Assembly: GCF_030272615.1 (NCBI RefSeq)
Contig: NC_081405.1
Location: forward strand, 606,179,677 to 606,243,676
From: Cryptomeria japonica
Taxonomy: Eukaryota > Streptophyta > Pinopsida > Cupressales > Cupressaceae
Direction: 5' to 3'
Length of the DNA stretch: 64,000 nt
Shown here in pieces: positions 32,532-44,150 of this stretch. Within the stretch, counting starts at the first letter, position 1, and each line of letters opens with the position of its first letter. Both the position numbers and the translations under genes were made by a program. The notes below the pieces were generated by a model. It searched no databases and had not been told where the DNA came from. It worked only from the letters and a program-made list of their open reading frames with translations.

Positions 32532-33083
32532 CTAGGTACTGTGAAATAAGTGATATGTGAACCCATGTTTGGCTGAGTTGTAGTTGTATTGGCAAGACCT
32601 AGATTTGCATTTTGAGATTGATCCTATAGAATAGGAAACTGGAGGTTGAGTTTCACTTGTTGTATGAGGAACTTGTGTTTGAATAGGTCCCAAGACACTT
32701 GATATTATTGGTATGGTTTGTGTTGGTGTGCTAACATTTATTGTTGAAGATGATGCACTTAATTGAGAGTTCACTTTTGAACTGACATTTGTTTGTATAG
32801 ATAATGTTGGCACATTCTGAAGAAAACTTGAGGTCGTTTCTTGTGTTTGTGTCATATGCGGTATTTGACTGCTATCTTGACCTAGAATATTTCCTAGTGG
32901 TAATATTTTTGTGACATCAAAATCCTCAGGTAGTTTTGCCCCATTTTGTAATAACAACAAGAGATATTTGTCTCTATCACTATGTATAAGTGCATCTAAG
33001 ATCATAAGGACATGTGGATCTTGTTGAGATGATCCAATCTCTTCACATGTTAAATGTTGTTGTAGTTCATGTATTATGGGCAT
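32532..33083 (-). pseudogene. Tat element Gag N-terminal region
   Basis: ATG 33083 opens a 183-codon frame: a helical start (LQQHLTCEEIGSSQQDPHVL), then a long Ser/Thr/Gln/Pro-rich disordered region. A frameshift near 32535 and a stop near 32390 separate it from the capsid domain, which should follow directly. Confidence 0.6.
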
Positions 33084-33341
33084 TTCCCGAGAATTTGACT
33101 ATTGACTAGTTGATATGTCCATGTTTCAAGTTGGATTTACTAACAAGTCGTTGTTTGGGTCCATCTTACTTTTTGCCTTTTGTGGTCCCTTGTGATAGGA
33201 ATTTAAGACTTCTATATGAGGGTGGTTTTAGAACTTTATGCAAGATGGAAACTAATGCTACAATCTAGACCTAAGTATGGGGTATGCAAGACTAGACTAG
33301 ACACTCTATTGGGGATTTTGATGTGAGACTTGTTGAGTATT

Positions 33342-33587
33342 TCAAGATTTTTGCAACGCAAGTTTTTCAAGTTCTTCCCTTAGATGTTCTACAACAATTT
33401 CTCTATCAATCCTATTAGCAATTTTATACTCGATATTTATCTCATACTCGACTCCTATATACTGGGGTGCGTTTCTCCTTGATTTCCAGGCTAAGTTAGC
33501 TAGATCGTCAATAATTTCTCTTTGACTGCCGTTTGGCACTAGATTAGGTTGCTCGAAGGGGAGAAAACCATCATCTGGGAGACCCAT
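33342..33587 (-). pseudogene. Small ORF before Tat gag, unknown
   Basis: 81 codons, MGLPDDGFLPFEQPNLVP...EELEKLALQKS, helical and charged at the end. It lies about 250 bases before gag. Tat elements such as Ogre have an ORF1 in this position, but I see no family motif. Confidence 0.35.
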
Positions 33588-33639
33588 TAAGACACATGCT
33601 ATGACCTTCTAGGATGATTATGCGAATGATGAAGGACTA

Positions 33640-33850
33640 AGACAAACATATATGAGGTCTAGACAAGGATTTATATGAGGACGTGAATGAGGACTATCCT
33701 AGAACTATGCAAGGAATCGAGATAATCAGGATGTAAATGAGAAGTATGCAAGGAATAAGGATGATAATAAGGACATAAATGAGGACTATGTAAGGACTTA
33801 GGACAATAATACGGATGTAAATGAGGACTATGCAAGGACTACCTATGGTC
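33640..33850. repeat. Degenerate tandem repeat, unit of about 50 bp, Tat leader
   Basis: Units of the type GGACATAAATGAGGACTATG followed by AAGGACTAGGACAATAAT-like sequence, about four copies with many changes. Confidence 0.6.
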
Positions 33851-34204
33851 ACAAGTGTGTATTTCTTTTGAGTTTTGACATTTTAAAAAAAGGACTTTAT
33901 TTTCAGTAATTCCATGTGTAGGACAAGTTTTGTGGTTTTCTAGGTCTGAGAACAATTGTTTAGAGGTAGATATAGCTGACTAATATGGTTTTCAAACAAT
34001 AACAAAAAATTTAGAGATATGTAGGATAGGGCATGAAATAGTCCAAATAATTGATTCAATACTAGTTTGATACAACGATACATAAAAAGACACAAAAGAA
34101 AATCTTAGGATGGAAAGTAGACACCATTCACTGAGGCCCCCGCAGTAAAATACCAAAACAAGATGGACAGATAGAGATACTGGTAGCATTGGCTCCACTC
34201 CATG

Positions 34205-34699
34205 GCACACACTTTGTGGGCATGCCAGTCTCTCTTACCCTAAAGATTAGAAGATCTTATCACTGAGGGATTTCTATCTCATAATGCAAGGTACATGAGG
34301 GGTATCTATGGGGTATGATCAACACTCTTGGAATCACTGAATGTAGAATTTTGGGCTACTAAGTTGGTTCTTATTGCAAAATTTTGAGGGGTCCCAATCC
34401 AACGATGGATTCTCAGAGCAAGCCACTTAAGACTTTAGTTGAGCTTATCGGTGTGCACTTCATGGGCATGCCAGTCTCTCTTACCCTAAAGATTCGAAGA
34501 TCTTATCACCGAGGGATTTCTGTCTCATAATGCAAGGTACATGAGGGGTATCTATGGGGTATGATCAACACTCCTGGAATCACTGAATGTAGAATTTTGG
34601 GCTACTAAGTTGGTTCTTATTGCAAAATTTTGAGGGGTCCCAATCCAACGACAGATTCTCAGAGCAAGCCACTTAAGACTTTAGTTGAGCTTATTGGTG
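34205..34699. repeat. Tandem duplication of 246 bp, Tat leader
   Basis: CATGCCAGTCTCTCTTACC at 34221 and at 34467 start two copies that are nearly identical up to GAGCTTATCGGTG (34441) and GAGCTTATTGGTG (34687). Only a handful of bases differ. Confidence 0.9.
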
Positions 34700-35054
34700 C
34701 AGGGAAGGCCCCCACATTAATTGAATTCACTCAACACTCTAGCTGCCTGAGTAGTATGTTTATATAGCAGCTCAGAAAACCCTCTCAAGAGTACACTGGG
34801 AGAGATGATATCCCCAAGGCATACCAATTCGATGTACCTCTATGGGGTGATGAAATCCCCAGTCAAAGATACCCCTCACTACTTGAAATAAAATAAAATT
34901 GAGTGTCGTTGTCACCTTCTCCCTTTCTCCCAAGACCCTGAAGGTGGGTGGATACATAGTTAATGCAACAGTAGGTCCACCCAAACATGATAAAATATTC
35001 TTTCCCTTAAGAAAATCATATGTGTTAATCTATGTGTAGCCTGATTCACATCAA

Positions 35055-35300
35055 TTTTAAAGCCCAAATTGAGGTGTTGAATATGCATGTGCATGTCAAT
35101 TTTAAATACCAAACTGAAATGTGAAGGCATGCATGTCAATTTTAACCTTTGTTAATTTGAAGCCCAAACTGAAGTGTTACACATGCATGCCCATTTTAAA
35201 CCATTGTTAGTTTTAAGACCAAACTAAAGTGTTTCACATGCATGTCCATCTTAAACCATTGTTAATTTTAAGTCCAAAAAATGAAGTGTGAGAGCATGAG
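35055..35300. repeat. Tandem repeat, unit of about 55-60 bp, Tat leader
   Basis: Four or five units containing CACATGCATGTCCAT, TTTTAAACCATTGTTA and CCAAACTGAAGTGT. Divergence between units is moderate. Confidence 0.75.
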
Positions 35301-35439
35301 TGTTTATGATCTAATACTAATCTGATCCTCTGTAAATTCACCATAGGCTATAAACAGACGATTCGTAACCAAATAAAATCCACAGAAAATAGAGAACTCA
35401 ATTATGACATAAATGAATGCGTGACAATACCTGCATGAT

Positions 35440-36150
35440 TGTGTGACCCTATATAGGCGATTGCGTAATTCTGTCAAAGCGATTGCGTGATTTTGACAGA
35501 GTAATTGAGTGATCCTAACAAATCAATTGCATGATTATAATAGGTCAATAGCGTGATCCACAGGTAGAGAACATTAAAAAAATAAACCAAAGCTAATTTT
35601 GTTCAGAAACCTACAAAATAGATTGTGATGCTCTAGCAAGGTCTCTCATCATCCATTAGATATTAATCAAATCATATTTCCCCTGATATGAGAGAACTAA
35701 GCTATTGTATGTGTCGATGGCTGGTTGTTCTTCTAGATCTTGTATCTTCTTTTTTTCTTTGAGAATTCGCTGATAGCATCTGGCTTGTCTTCTTTGCTCC
35801 TTTGTCGTCTTGATACCCAAAATTTTGAATTGTACTTTACTTTCCATAAAATGTCATAACAAAACATGCAATAAATAATCCATTTCCATATTTTTACCCA
35901 ATTTCATGAAGTATTACACAGAGAAGAGAATAGAAAAGAAATAAGAACAAAATTAACAGAATAGCAATATCCCCAACGAATCCATGAAAATATTAGGGGG
36001 ATTGCATGATCCTTTGTAGGCGATTACGTAATCATGTAAGGTTGTTTGCATGATAGGTTCTGCATGAATGCATAACCCTATCTTCTCAATTGTGTAGTCC
36101 TATCTATGCAATTGCATGATGATACAAAAGAGATTGCGTGACAAATAGAT
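35440..36150. repeat. Dispersed short repeats on GGCGATTGCGTAAT, Tat leader
   Basis: GGCGATTGCGTAATT (35456-35470), AGCGATTGCGTGATT (35478-35492), GGCGATTACGTAATC (36019-36033) and weaker copies to 36150. Between the two clusters lie a short random ORF and AT-rich sequence. Confidence 0.6.
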
Positions 36151-36247
36151 CTGCTTTGAAATCCATGCAAAACCTGCAAAAAAGGAAAAAAATTGTATGA
36201 TCTGAAAAAATAACACAGAAAATAGAGAAGGCTAATTAGTTGTTGTT

Positions 36248-36266
36248 CACATCGGGTTCATCAAAA
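36248..36266 (-). other. Probable primer-binding site of the Tat element
   Basis: On the minus strand the LTR end is followed by TTTTGATGAACCCGATGTG. TGATGAACCCGATGTG is where a tRNA primer site should be; the expected TGG is TGA here, possibly by decay. I do not assign the tRNA. Confidence 0.45.
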
Positions 36267-37508
36267 TGTGCTATGCTCAAATTCATCATTGCTAAATAGG
36301 AAATAAGGAAAATCATGAATCCCTAACTATCTAAGCAATCCAAACATAAACCAATGAAATATTATGATTAAGAAATAGGAATGTAAAATATGTTAATCAA
36401 AACTCCCTATTCCATGATCGCATATGACTTCCATTGTTCTTCTCTTCTTTGTGGTATGGTGGCTCTCAGATATTGCGCTGGCAACTTGCAAATGACACAA
36501 AGATTCGAAGTTCGTGATTGTTGAAAATGGAGATTGAATGCTAAATTTATAGATAATTAGACAGGATTGATTGAAAGGTGAATAGATTGATCTAGAGGTG
36601 GAACTCGGGTGAGTTCACATGCTGATTGATAGTTGAACTACTGATTTGGAGGTGAAACAGAATAGATTGAATAGATTAAAGGAGTCAACTGATTGATAAA
36701 AAGCTAACTGAATGAAGAAAAAGAATGATTGGAGGAAAATTAATTGATGACAAAGAAAGCTTTATTTAGAAAAACCTAACTAGAAGATGAAAATAGAGAT
36801 TGGAGAGATAAATGATTTAATTAATTAATTGATTAAATTAATTAATTTATCTCATGCTTGCAATTTGACTTAGATTTTCAATTTAATCTTTGCATGAGAT
36901 TTATTCAAATAATTGAATTTATTTTAAATTCAATTTAGTATTTGAATATATTTAGAACTTTACTTTGATTTTCAATTTGGTTTTTGAAATCATGCAAATG
37001 TGATTGAATTTTAGAAGAACATAGAGGAATTTGAAATTAACTGAAATTAGAATTTGGGGATTTAGAAATGGAATTAGAAGAAAATAGATTAAATAATTAG
37101 TTAATTAAATAATTTAAAGAAACTATTTAATTATCTTAGAAATGGAACTTTAATTAAATAATTAATTCTATTTAATTTAAAGGATTAAATCATAATTAAT
37201 TAATATTTAGAAGAGGGTTAATGATAAATTGATTAGAGATAGAAATTGAAAATAGAATTTATTTAAATAATAAAGATTATTTAAATTGGGGAATTAATCA
37301 GAATTAATTAAATAATAAATATTTAATTAATATTAGAATATGGTTAAAATAATTAAAAGAATAAGAAATAGAATAATTAGTAAGATGATGAGGAAATATG
37401 AAATTAGAAGAATAAGATTAATTAACTTAATTAAAGAATTAAAGAATTATTTAACCAATTAGACGAATAATTAGTACATGATCAATGAGACATTTTTAGC
37501 TATCTACA
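36267..37508 (-). repeat. 5' LTR of the Tat element
   Basis: Pairs with 12122-13259. Minus-strand TATAAA at 36546-36551 leaves roughly 250 bases of R and U5. It contains a block of about 104 bp (about 37201-37305) that the other LTR lacks, flanked by AATTAATTAA. Confidence 0.9.
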
Positions 37509-37513
37509 CTATG
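37509..37513. repeat. Target-site duplication CTATG, right of Tat element
   Basis: Identical to 12117-12121. Confidence 0.9.
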
Positions 37514-37948
37514 TGCTCTTTGAATTAGTCACTGATCTGCTGAAGTTACTCAAGTTTGTTTTCGATACCTTAAAATATCAAATCAATTTTAAATTAATGT
37601 TTCTTGGTGAAGGCATAGTTTAGTTTTGTTCTCAATTTTATTCAAGAAGTATGGGATTGTTTCTTGAAAATGGTAAAATATGAACATCTATTACTCATAA
37701 ATTTTAGAACCGTCTACTCTCGGAGGTCTATAGTTGATGAGTTTATCATGTGTGTGAATCTATGAATTGGGAATACCCTCCTAAGTTTGGTGGAGCTCGA
37801 AGTTAATAAGGCTTATATAGCCTTGTTATGTTGTGTTTTCTTGTCTTCTAGCTGAGGATAAGGTTGAGTGTATCATCTAGGTTTTTAATCCCATGATCTA
37901 GGTTTTCTACTTTTCCTTTAGGATTAAATGTAGCAAGAAAATTTGTCA
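37514..37948 (+). repeat. Left LTR of element C, remaining part
   Basis: Continues the LTR immediately after the Tat insertion: TGCTCTTTGAATTAG here follows GCTTGACTATG at 12111-12121, matching uninterrupted 50005-50030 in the right LTR. It contains TATATAG (37814-37820) and ends at TTGTCA. Confidence 0.7.
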
Positions 37949-37954
37949 ATAAAA

Positions 37955-37972
37955 TGACAACTCTTCTAGGGA
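37955..37972 (+). other. Probable primer-binding site of element C
   Basis: TGACAACTCTTCTAGGGA lies six bases after the LTR end. It looks like a decayed Gypsy primer site of the TGGCGACTC...GGGGA type with G-to-A changes. It supports the plus orientation. Confidence 0.45.
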
Positions 37973-38699
37973 CTCAATGCCAAATTCATTTGAGGAAAGA
38001 GTAAAAAATGTTGTGTATTCTTAAACTTTATTTCAGAATTTGAATTTCTCAAATCGGGAAGGTTTATTGCAATAGATATTAAATTATTATGTGTGAATTT
38101 CTTGGTGGAAGAACCCAAAAGTCAGAGAAACTTTGAAGAGTTTTCAAGTCCTTGAAAATTCATTCCTCTTGAAGAGAGGTGGCGACTCTATGTAGAAAGA
38201 ACCTAAATGTGTGGAGAAATGTTGCAGATACTCAAAGTTCTTAGTCAAGAAATGAAGTGAATAACAACTGTCATGCTCTAGGTATTCCTCAAAATGTTTA
38301 TGAAATAGAAAAGTTCCTTGATATGTGAAAAGTAGCACTAAAATAAGGAAAAATCAATGCTAAGCCTTATATGCTTCTCATGTGTTTGATTTTATTCTTT
38401 GTATAAGGAGAAGTATGTATGTCTTTAAAATTTATGATCATTGAAAGAGATCTTAGTACTTGCTATAGTAGGTCATGTCTTAGGTAATTTTAAGATCTCA
38501 TGTTACATGAAAGTTTGTAAGAGCATAAGTATCAGGATGTATCAATAATGTGTGCATCGGTATGCGGTACTCAATGCAACCAAATCTTGTAATCAACCAT
38601 GTATTCAGAAAAGAAGCTTCAACACTGAGAGATATAGAGTCATAGACTTCACTAGAATTTGTGGTTTCCCAAATGACATACCACCAACAATTAGAGAAA

Positions 38700-39309
38700 A
38701 AGGTACCAAGGTTCAATGGTGGTAAACATGAATTATGGTTAAAAACATCTTCAGAGTTTTAGATATTTGATCAATGAATACAAGGTTGATCCTGAAGATG
38801 TGGTTATGAGGTTATTTGTACAATCTTTGAAAGGATGATGCCAAAGATTGGTATTTAGATTTGGCACCATGCTCAATCAGCTCTTGGAAAGAGTTCAAAT
38901 CAGTCTTTATGGAACAATTTGGTGAAAGACACTCAAATATTTCTATTATTAATGATTTCATGGACATCCATATTGAAGAAGAAGAATTAGTACCTGAATT
39001 CAACGTCAGATTCATGAGAGCAATAAAGAAAATTCTTGAAAAAATTGTAGACCACATGATGCAATGGCATTAGTTGTATATTTGGGTGAATTTGATAAGA
39101 AAATGAGCTATAGGTTGAGGAATAAAGATCCAACAAGTTTGCATGATTCGTTTCAGAGTGCAATGAATATTGAGAAGGTTTCTAAGTTTGGGATTATGAG
39201 AAGGCTCCAGCCCAGGGACAAAGCTTCATATGCAAGTGAAAAGTATGGCTTAGAGGTTGTAAATTACCAATTTTCAGAATATTGGTCGACTTGCTATCCT
39301 AAGTTTTAA
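38700..39309 (+). pseudogene. Element C Gag fragment
   Basis: Gypsy-type capsid Gag: NEYKVDPEDVVMRLF (in a neighbouring frame), DDAKDWYLDLAPCSISSWKEF, KSVFMEQFGERHSN, then, after a frame change near 39060, YLGEFDKKMSYRLRNKDP and LHDSFQSAMNIEKV. The order and motifs match retrotransposon Gag of plant Gypsy elements. No zinc knuckle is seen. The longest uninterrupted piece is 81 codons. No protease or RT follows, making element C gag-only. Confidence 0.75.
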
Positions 39310-39339
39310 CACCTTTCAAAGTGATGTTAATGTTTACTC

Positions 39340-40661
39340 TAGTATTGTTCCCGAGCTACAGTATGGTGGGATATATACAAATGACTCGAGTGAGATTCAT
39401 AATGAATTTATATCCCCTGCATCAATACCAAATGCATACACTCAGCCAATGGGCAATATGTATGTACCTCAGAAAAGTATATCAAGTGAGTGTGTGATAA
39501 CTATCCCTTATCAAATGACATCCATTGATGAAGATCAGGTTGACTCTCAGACCATTGATCAATAATGTGATTGAGTATCCTTGACTCATTATCGCATATC
39601 CAAGAATTTATAGACATTAAAACAAGAAGATTTTCCTAGAGTGAAGAAGTTACACTAGCAGTAGTTTAGTTGCAGCCTTTTGATAGTGATGAGGTCAATG
39701 AAGGGGGTGAGGATTTTGGTACAAATGAGGTGGCTCTTCAATTGAAAAGTGGGAAGTAGTTCATTAATAAATATTTTGTGTATGCTAATGGTGAAAGAAT
39801 TGAATGTGGTGTATTGTTAATTCACCTTGTGGGTCCTCACCAAATTATATGAACCAAATTATTTGGTACGAATTTGAAAAGCAATCACATGTAATTTCTG
39901 AATATGATGGTGATGCTGAGGGTTTTCATGGTGATGAAAATGAAAGAATAAAATACCATCACACCCTTTCTAATTGTGTGGCTTATTATGTTGATTATGA
40001 ATCAGATCTTAAAAATCATGACATCATACAAATAGAAGGTATAGATTTGCTTCAAGAGGGGACTATATTTGCAACATGTGAAGATATTTTTTACGATCAA
40101 TAGATAAAAGAGGTATTTCCATCTGAGAGTAACTTCCAAGAATTCTTAAACCGTCTATATGAAAAGACAATAGAAGAGGATCATGTGATAGATTGCCCAA
40201 GTGAATGTGAAAAATATTTTCAGATTCTTTCAAATCCATTTTATGATGAAATAGTGGAAGAAGACAGTCATGCAATATTCTATCATAGAGCATTCAAAGA
40301 AGGTTTTCATCACTTTACAAATTCATTGTATGAGGATGATACACTTTTAGACAAAGAGGATTCTATGTCATCTTGTGGAATATATCAAAATGCGAATAAA
40401 ATTATTGTTTCTGATTTGTCAATCTATGATGACCTTGCATTTGGGTGTGATCATGAATCTGATAAAGACCAACATAGTGCATGTGAACTCGAGCATAATT
40501 TTTACAATGATGAAGGATGCATTGATGATAATGAGGAAGTTGTGTCCATCCCTATTCAAGAAGGCCTACATGAAACAAACATGGTTTCTATTGAGATTTC
40601 TCATGAGATGAAGATGAATGAGGTTCAAGGGATGAAGAAAAGATGCAATAAAAAATTTTAA
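39340..40661 (+). pseudogene. Acidic ORF remnants downstream of gag in element C
   Basis: Readable pieces at 39340-39564, 39804-40103 and 40185-40661 (158 codons) are rich in Asp, Glu, His and Tyr, for example YDDLAFGCDHESDKDQ. They fit the variable acidic Gag tail of gag-only Gypsy elements. No enzyme motif is seen. Frames are shifted relative to each other. Confidence 0.4.
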
Positions 40662-41543
40662 TATAGAAAACTTCATTTGAATGCTTGCATGAAGTGTGCA
40701 AGAGTGAATATGATATATTTTTCTTTGGTATGCAAGCTTATGTTGAGTTAAGACTTGATGATCCTAGCTATATGGTTGAACTTGAATGGTTTCTGTTCCT
40801 AGTGTAGTTGGTTGAGATTTGTATCGAATATGGAAATCATGTTGATAATGAAAGATGTCACATTGTGTGCAAGAATGTATCATGCTATGAATATGAAAAT
40901 TATGTTTCAGACTATGATTGCTTTTAGTGTGTGCATAATTTCATGATACCATTGGGTGTCTAGTGTGCTGATGAGGACATGAATGGTGAAAGGATGAATG
41001 ATGTCAACTGTGGCATGTATGAGATCAAATATTTATAGTGAAATTTTCAGATTGATCATACTATGGAATGATGAAATCAGATATATGACAAAGAAAAATT
41101 TTGGTTTTACATCTTTGGTGGCACAGGGCTGCCAATTAAAGAGTTGGTTTGTTTTTCATTCAGTTGAATAAGGAGGCCAATGGTTAGGCACCTAGTTTGT
41201 TCCATCAGAGATCTGAATCCTTGATATACTCGCAAGTAGCATACATCCCAAACTAGAGATGTTGTTAGGACTGTACCATCTTTTCCTTGTTGGGTTCTTT
41301 TTTGAAAATTTTCCTTGTTAGCATTTTTGAAGTTAGATTTGGGCACCCTTTTTCTTTCTATTTGGTGACTTTCTCAATTGGTGGGCCATTTAAGTTATGC
41401 CTAGTTAAGGGTCCTATGTCGTCAAGTTGACCGACCCCATGAATTGAGTCTTATGTTTAACCAGTTGGTCCTTATAACTTGAGTATGCATATGTTTTTCC
41501 CTAAGATCCCTTTTATAATCACTCGCTAGGGATGGCCCCCTCT
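40662..41543 (+). other. Element C 3' internal region, no gene seen
   Basis: AT-rich with stops in all frames. Before the right LTR the sequence GCTAGGGATGGCCCCCTCT is a poor polypurine tract. There is nothing else I can support. Confidence 0.5.
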
Positions 41544-42799
41544 TGACGATCTTAAACCCATCATATAAGTGCATGTGCTTACTTTTATTATTATAGTTTT
41601 TACCCACGGCCCTGCAAAGTTTTAACCATTTCCTCAATTGTTATGTGGGTGTGTGGGGAAAAGTGTCATAACCTTAAGTATTACCTACCATCCTGTAGGA
41701 AAATTTATTTTTTTTCTCTAGTCTTGTGGGCACACGGGGAGTGAAGTGTTTTCTTCCACATCCCCGCAAGATAAAAAGTGGGACCCAATACAGAATGTGG
41801 GTGTGTGGGGAGCAATGATTTATAGGAATGTATTACCCACATCCTCACAAGATAATCGGTGAGGCTTTATTTTGACCACGGGCATCCAGGGATAAAGAAG
41901 GTTGACATAGGGAGGTCCCCACATGATGATTTAGTGCATATGTGGACTAAGAAATAATTATAGCTTCGATTCTATGAAAAATTTGAAGCATCCATTTGAA
42001 TTGAGAGTGTTATCAACAACCTAGGTTTAAAAAAGAAAAGTGCAATATGGCGAGGTACCAAATTAAAGCCATGGGATGCCAATTTAATCTAGAAAAGACT
42101 TGAGCTCTAAAGAAGGATCGAGTTTTAATGCTGAGAGCTGGTAAAATCATTTCATTGCATCTGGAAGCTGAAGACTGATGAGGAGTTATCAACTTGCAAG
42201 GTTTTGATGATCAACAATGAGCTAGGATCATTATCCTTGTGGCCAAAGTGTGATGGTATCTTAGTAAATCTTCAATAGCCCAAGAATGTTGGCACAAGAA
42301 GTTTGAAGACTAGTGTGTGCGATATACATATGTCAGAATTATGGAAAATCATATAAGTATGAAAGCATGCCTTTTGAGGCATTCTATATCTATAAATAGA
42401 AGAGACATACAACTCACACGAATTAACATAGTATTTGAGTGAACCATAATGATGATGTGCAGATTTGATTGTTGAATGGTGTCGCTTTGAAATTTGAAAG
42501 TGAAGACAATTAAATGAGAGAGAAAATTAATCACATCTAATAAGTATTCACCAATAAGGTGGCTATATTATACATAAGATAACTCACTAAGTCTTGAGAA
42601 ATGAATGTGTCCTTGGAGACAGATCAATTTGAGTGAATAGTTTTCTTGCACATGTCTACAGAGATTACGAAATGAAGTGCACAAATGATGAAGTAGGGTT
42701 TTCATATAAGGAAAGATGGTTTGATGATATTAGAAGAATCAAGTTGCAGAGGATTTACAAATAATCTAATATGAAGCAGACAAACAACTTATTTTGTAG

Positions 42800-43085
42800 C
42801 CAGAGGGGTATCAAAACTATAAAGGGTATTCAAAGGGATATCAAAAGGCTTGAGTGCAACTACAGGCCTTAGCTATAGTTGCAAATGGTCTATCTATGGC
42901 CACCAACCATCATCTCCCTCTCATAAAGGTTGGGGGTTGAAGAGAGAGTTGGGTGGGAACATAAAGAATGTGAATTTTGAGCCAAGCATGTATGCCTAAT
43001 CATAATTCTCAAATTTCTCCCCTATTAGAGGATGTAGTGAGAATCTTATATTTTGGAATCTCTTCACAGTCAGTGCCACAAATGT
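42800..43085 (-). pseudogene. LTR-borne ORF of element C (right copy, broken)
   Basis: Same protein as at 11150-11440: LHPLIGEKFENYD, a TAG where the left copy has CAG, then FMFPPNSLFNPQPL, GWWP and VVALKPFDIPLNTLYS with three more stops, one of them again TAG for CAG. Confidence 0.35.
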
Positions 43086-43153
43086 GAAATAGTGGCATGG
43101 CTCAAAAGGTTGGTTGGATTCTCCAAGGGCTTTTTAGTTACTACAACAATAGA

Positions 43154-43158
43154 CTTTC
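43154..43158. repeat. Target-site duplication CTTTC, left of chromovirus
   Basis: Repeated at 49419-49423 after the right LTR; the left LTR of C shows the uninterrupted site near 11520. Confidence 0.85.
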
Positions 43159-43942
43159 TAGTGCAGTCACGATTAGGAGGGACCTCAATGAGATCAATCT
43201 AGACCATGCAACAGGAATAAAACACAACATAAACAAGACAAGATGATGGAGGAAATACATAAATAATTGAATTATATCATGAAAACCTATTACAATCTAC
43301 TAGCAACATGCATGCTAAAAGATTCGACTCACTGGCTTGAATACATACATGCTCAATTACAGTCTCCGTCAACTCCAGACCTCTTAATCTCAAGATAGAT
43401 CTTCTATGTTCTAAAAATTGATTGCTACAAGGTAAATTACATTGTTTTATATGATCTAAAGGGATCTGTGTCGACCCAAGAAGAATCAAATGAATAAGAT
43501 GAAACATGTAAAACCACCAGTTCAACCTTCGCTAAAGAGAATCCTCCAGAAAATCAAAAGGATGAAGTGCGGACTAAGGGAAGGTTGACCATATACGAAG
43601 AAATGTTTGAATAAATGAAATGAAGCTCCACAAGCTATGGAAATGATCCGCAAGATTCACCAAAGCCAAAGTAGGTCCAAGAGGTTCTGATGTTCTAAGT
43701 TAGAGAATTGTCTTGGAATCCGGAATCAATAACTTGCTAGAAAAAGATCCAAACGTCCTACTGACTTGGGGTAAGGAATATAATCATGTTCTTAATTAAA
43801 ATCCATCTCCACAAAATTTGGTGAGAAAATGCAAGAAAATGCAAAAAGAAATGCTAAAATAGCAAAATAGGAAACAAACTGAAAAGAAATGTGGTTTTTT
43901 GTTGATGCAAGATTGCCAAGAACTAGGGATGCTCCTGTATCA
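43159..43942 (-). repeat. 3' LTR of chromovirus
   Basis: Pairs with 48626-49418. It starts TAGTGCAG (TG changed to TA; the partner has TGGTGCAG) and ends GTATCA. The sequence just inside is not purine-rich, so the polypurine tract has decayed. Confidence 0.88.
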
Positions 43943-44019
43943 GACATCCAGGGTTGTTAAAAAAGTGATTCCCTCACTTTGCTGGAGTCAGAGGGAAACC
44001 AAGGTGATCCTACCTCTGC

Positions 44020-44150
44020 CTAAGAAATCCAAGATGAATCTTCAACTCGTCTGTCCTTCCATTTCACATGATATTCTCTATACTGGCTGCTCCGAGTGCT
44101 ACGCCCAATCCTACTATCCAAAATGCCTTCAATTTAATTTGGCTCCTTCT
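44020..44150 (-). pseudogene. Chromodomain at the integrase C-terminus
   Basis: In one minus-strand frame, 44130-44023 reads EGILDSRIGRSTRSSQYREY followed by HVKWKDRRVEDSSWIS: the aromatic cage/strand pattern (EYHVKWK, EDSSW) of chromoviral chromodomains, which direct insertion to heterochromatin. A TAA just upstream (in PN-stop-I) would stop translation, and the frame differs from the integrase frame. Confidence 0.7.

Larger units (their letters stand above)
12122..37508 (-). mobile_element. 25.4-kb Tat-lineage Ty3/Gypsy retrotransposon with antisense PMD gene (contains Copia-1)
   Basis: Complete element with two LTRs and a perfect 5-bp TSD; without Copia-1 it is about 18.8 kb. In its own sense (minus) the order is LTR 37508-36267, leader with tandem repeats (36266-33588), small ORF, gag (33083-30740), protease (30480-30199), RT (28737-27653), RNase H (27607-27392), a second plant Tat-type RNase H (27384-26880), integrase (26703-25385), a 2.8-kb spacer, and an antisense plant-mobile-domain gene (13538-22560) before the 3' LTR. 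Two RNase H domains and extra ORFs, often antisense, are known marks of the Tat lineage (Ogre, Retand, Grande). All enzymes carry stops or altered active-site residues, so this copy is dead. Confidence 0.9.
41544..43158 (+). repeat. Right LTR of element C, first part
   Basis: Starts TGACGATCTTAAACCC and aligns with 8984-11516, lacking the MITE-like insertion. It stops at the CTTTC target duplication of the chromovirus. Confidence 0.75.

Noticed and set aside
35440-36150. CRISPR-like array
   Set aside because: Repeats are degenerate, spacers irregular and the context is a plant retrotransposon leader.
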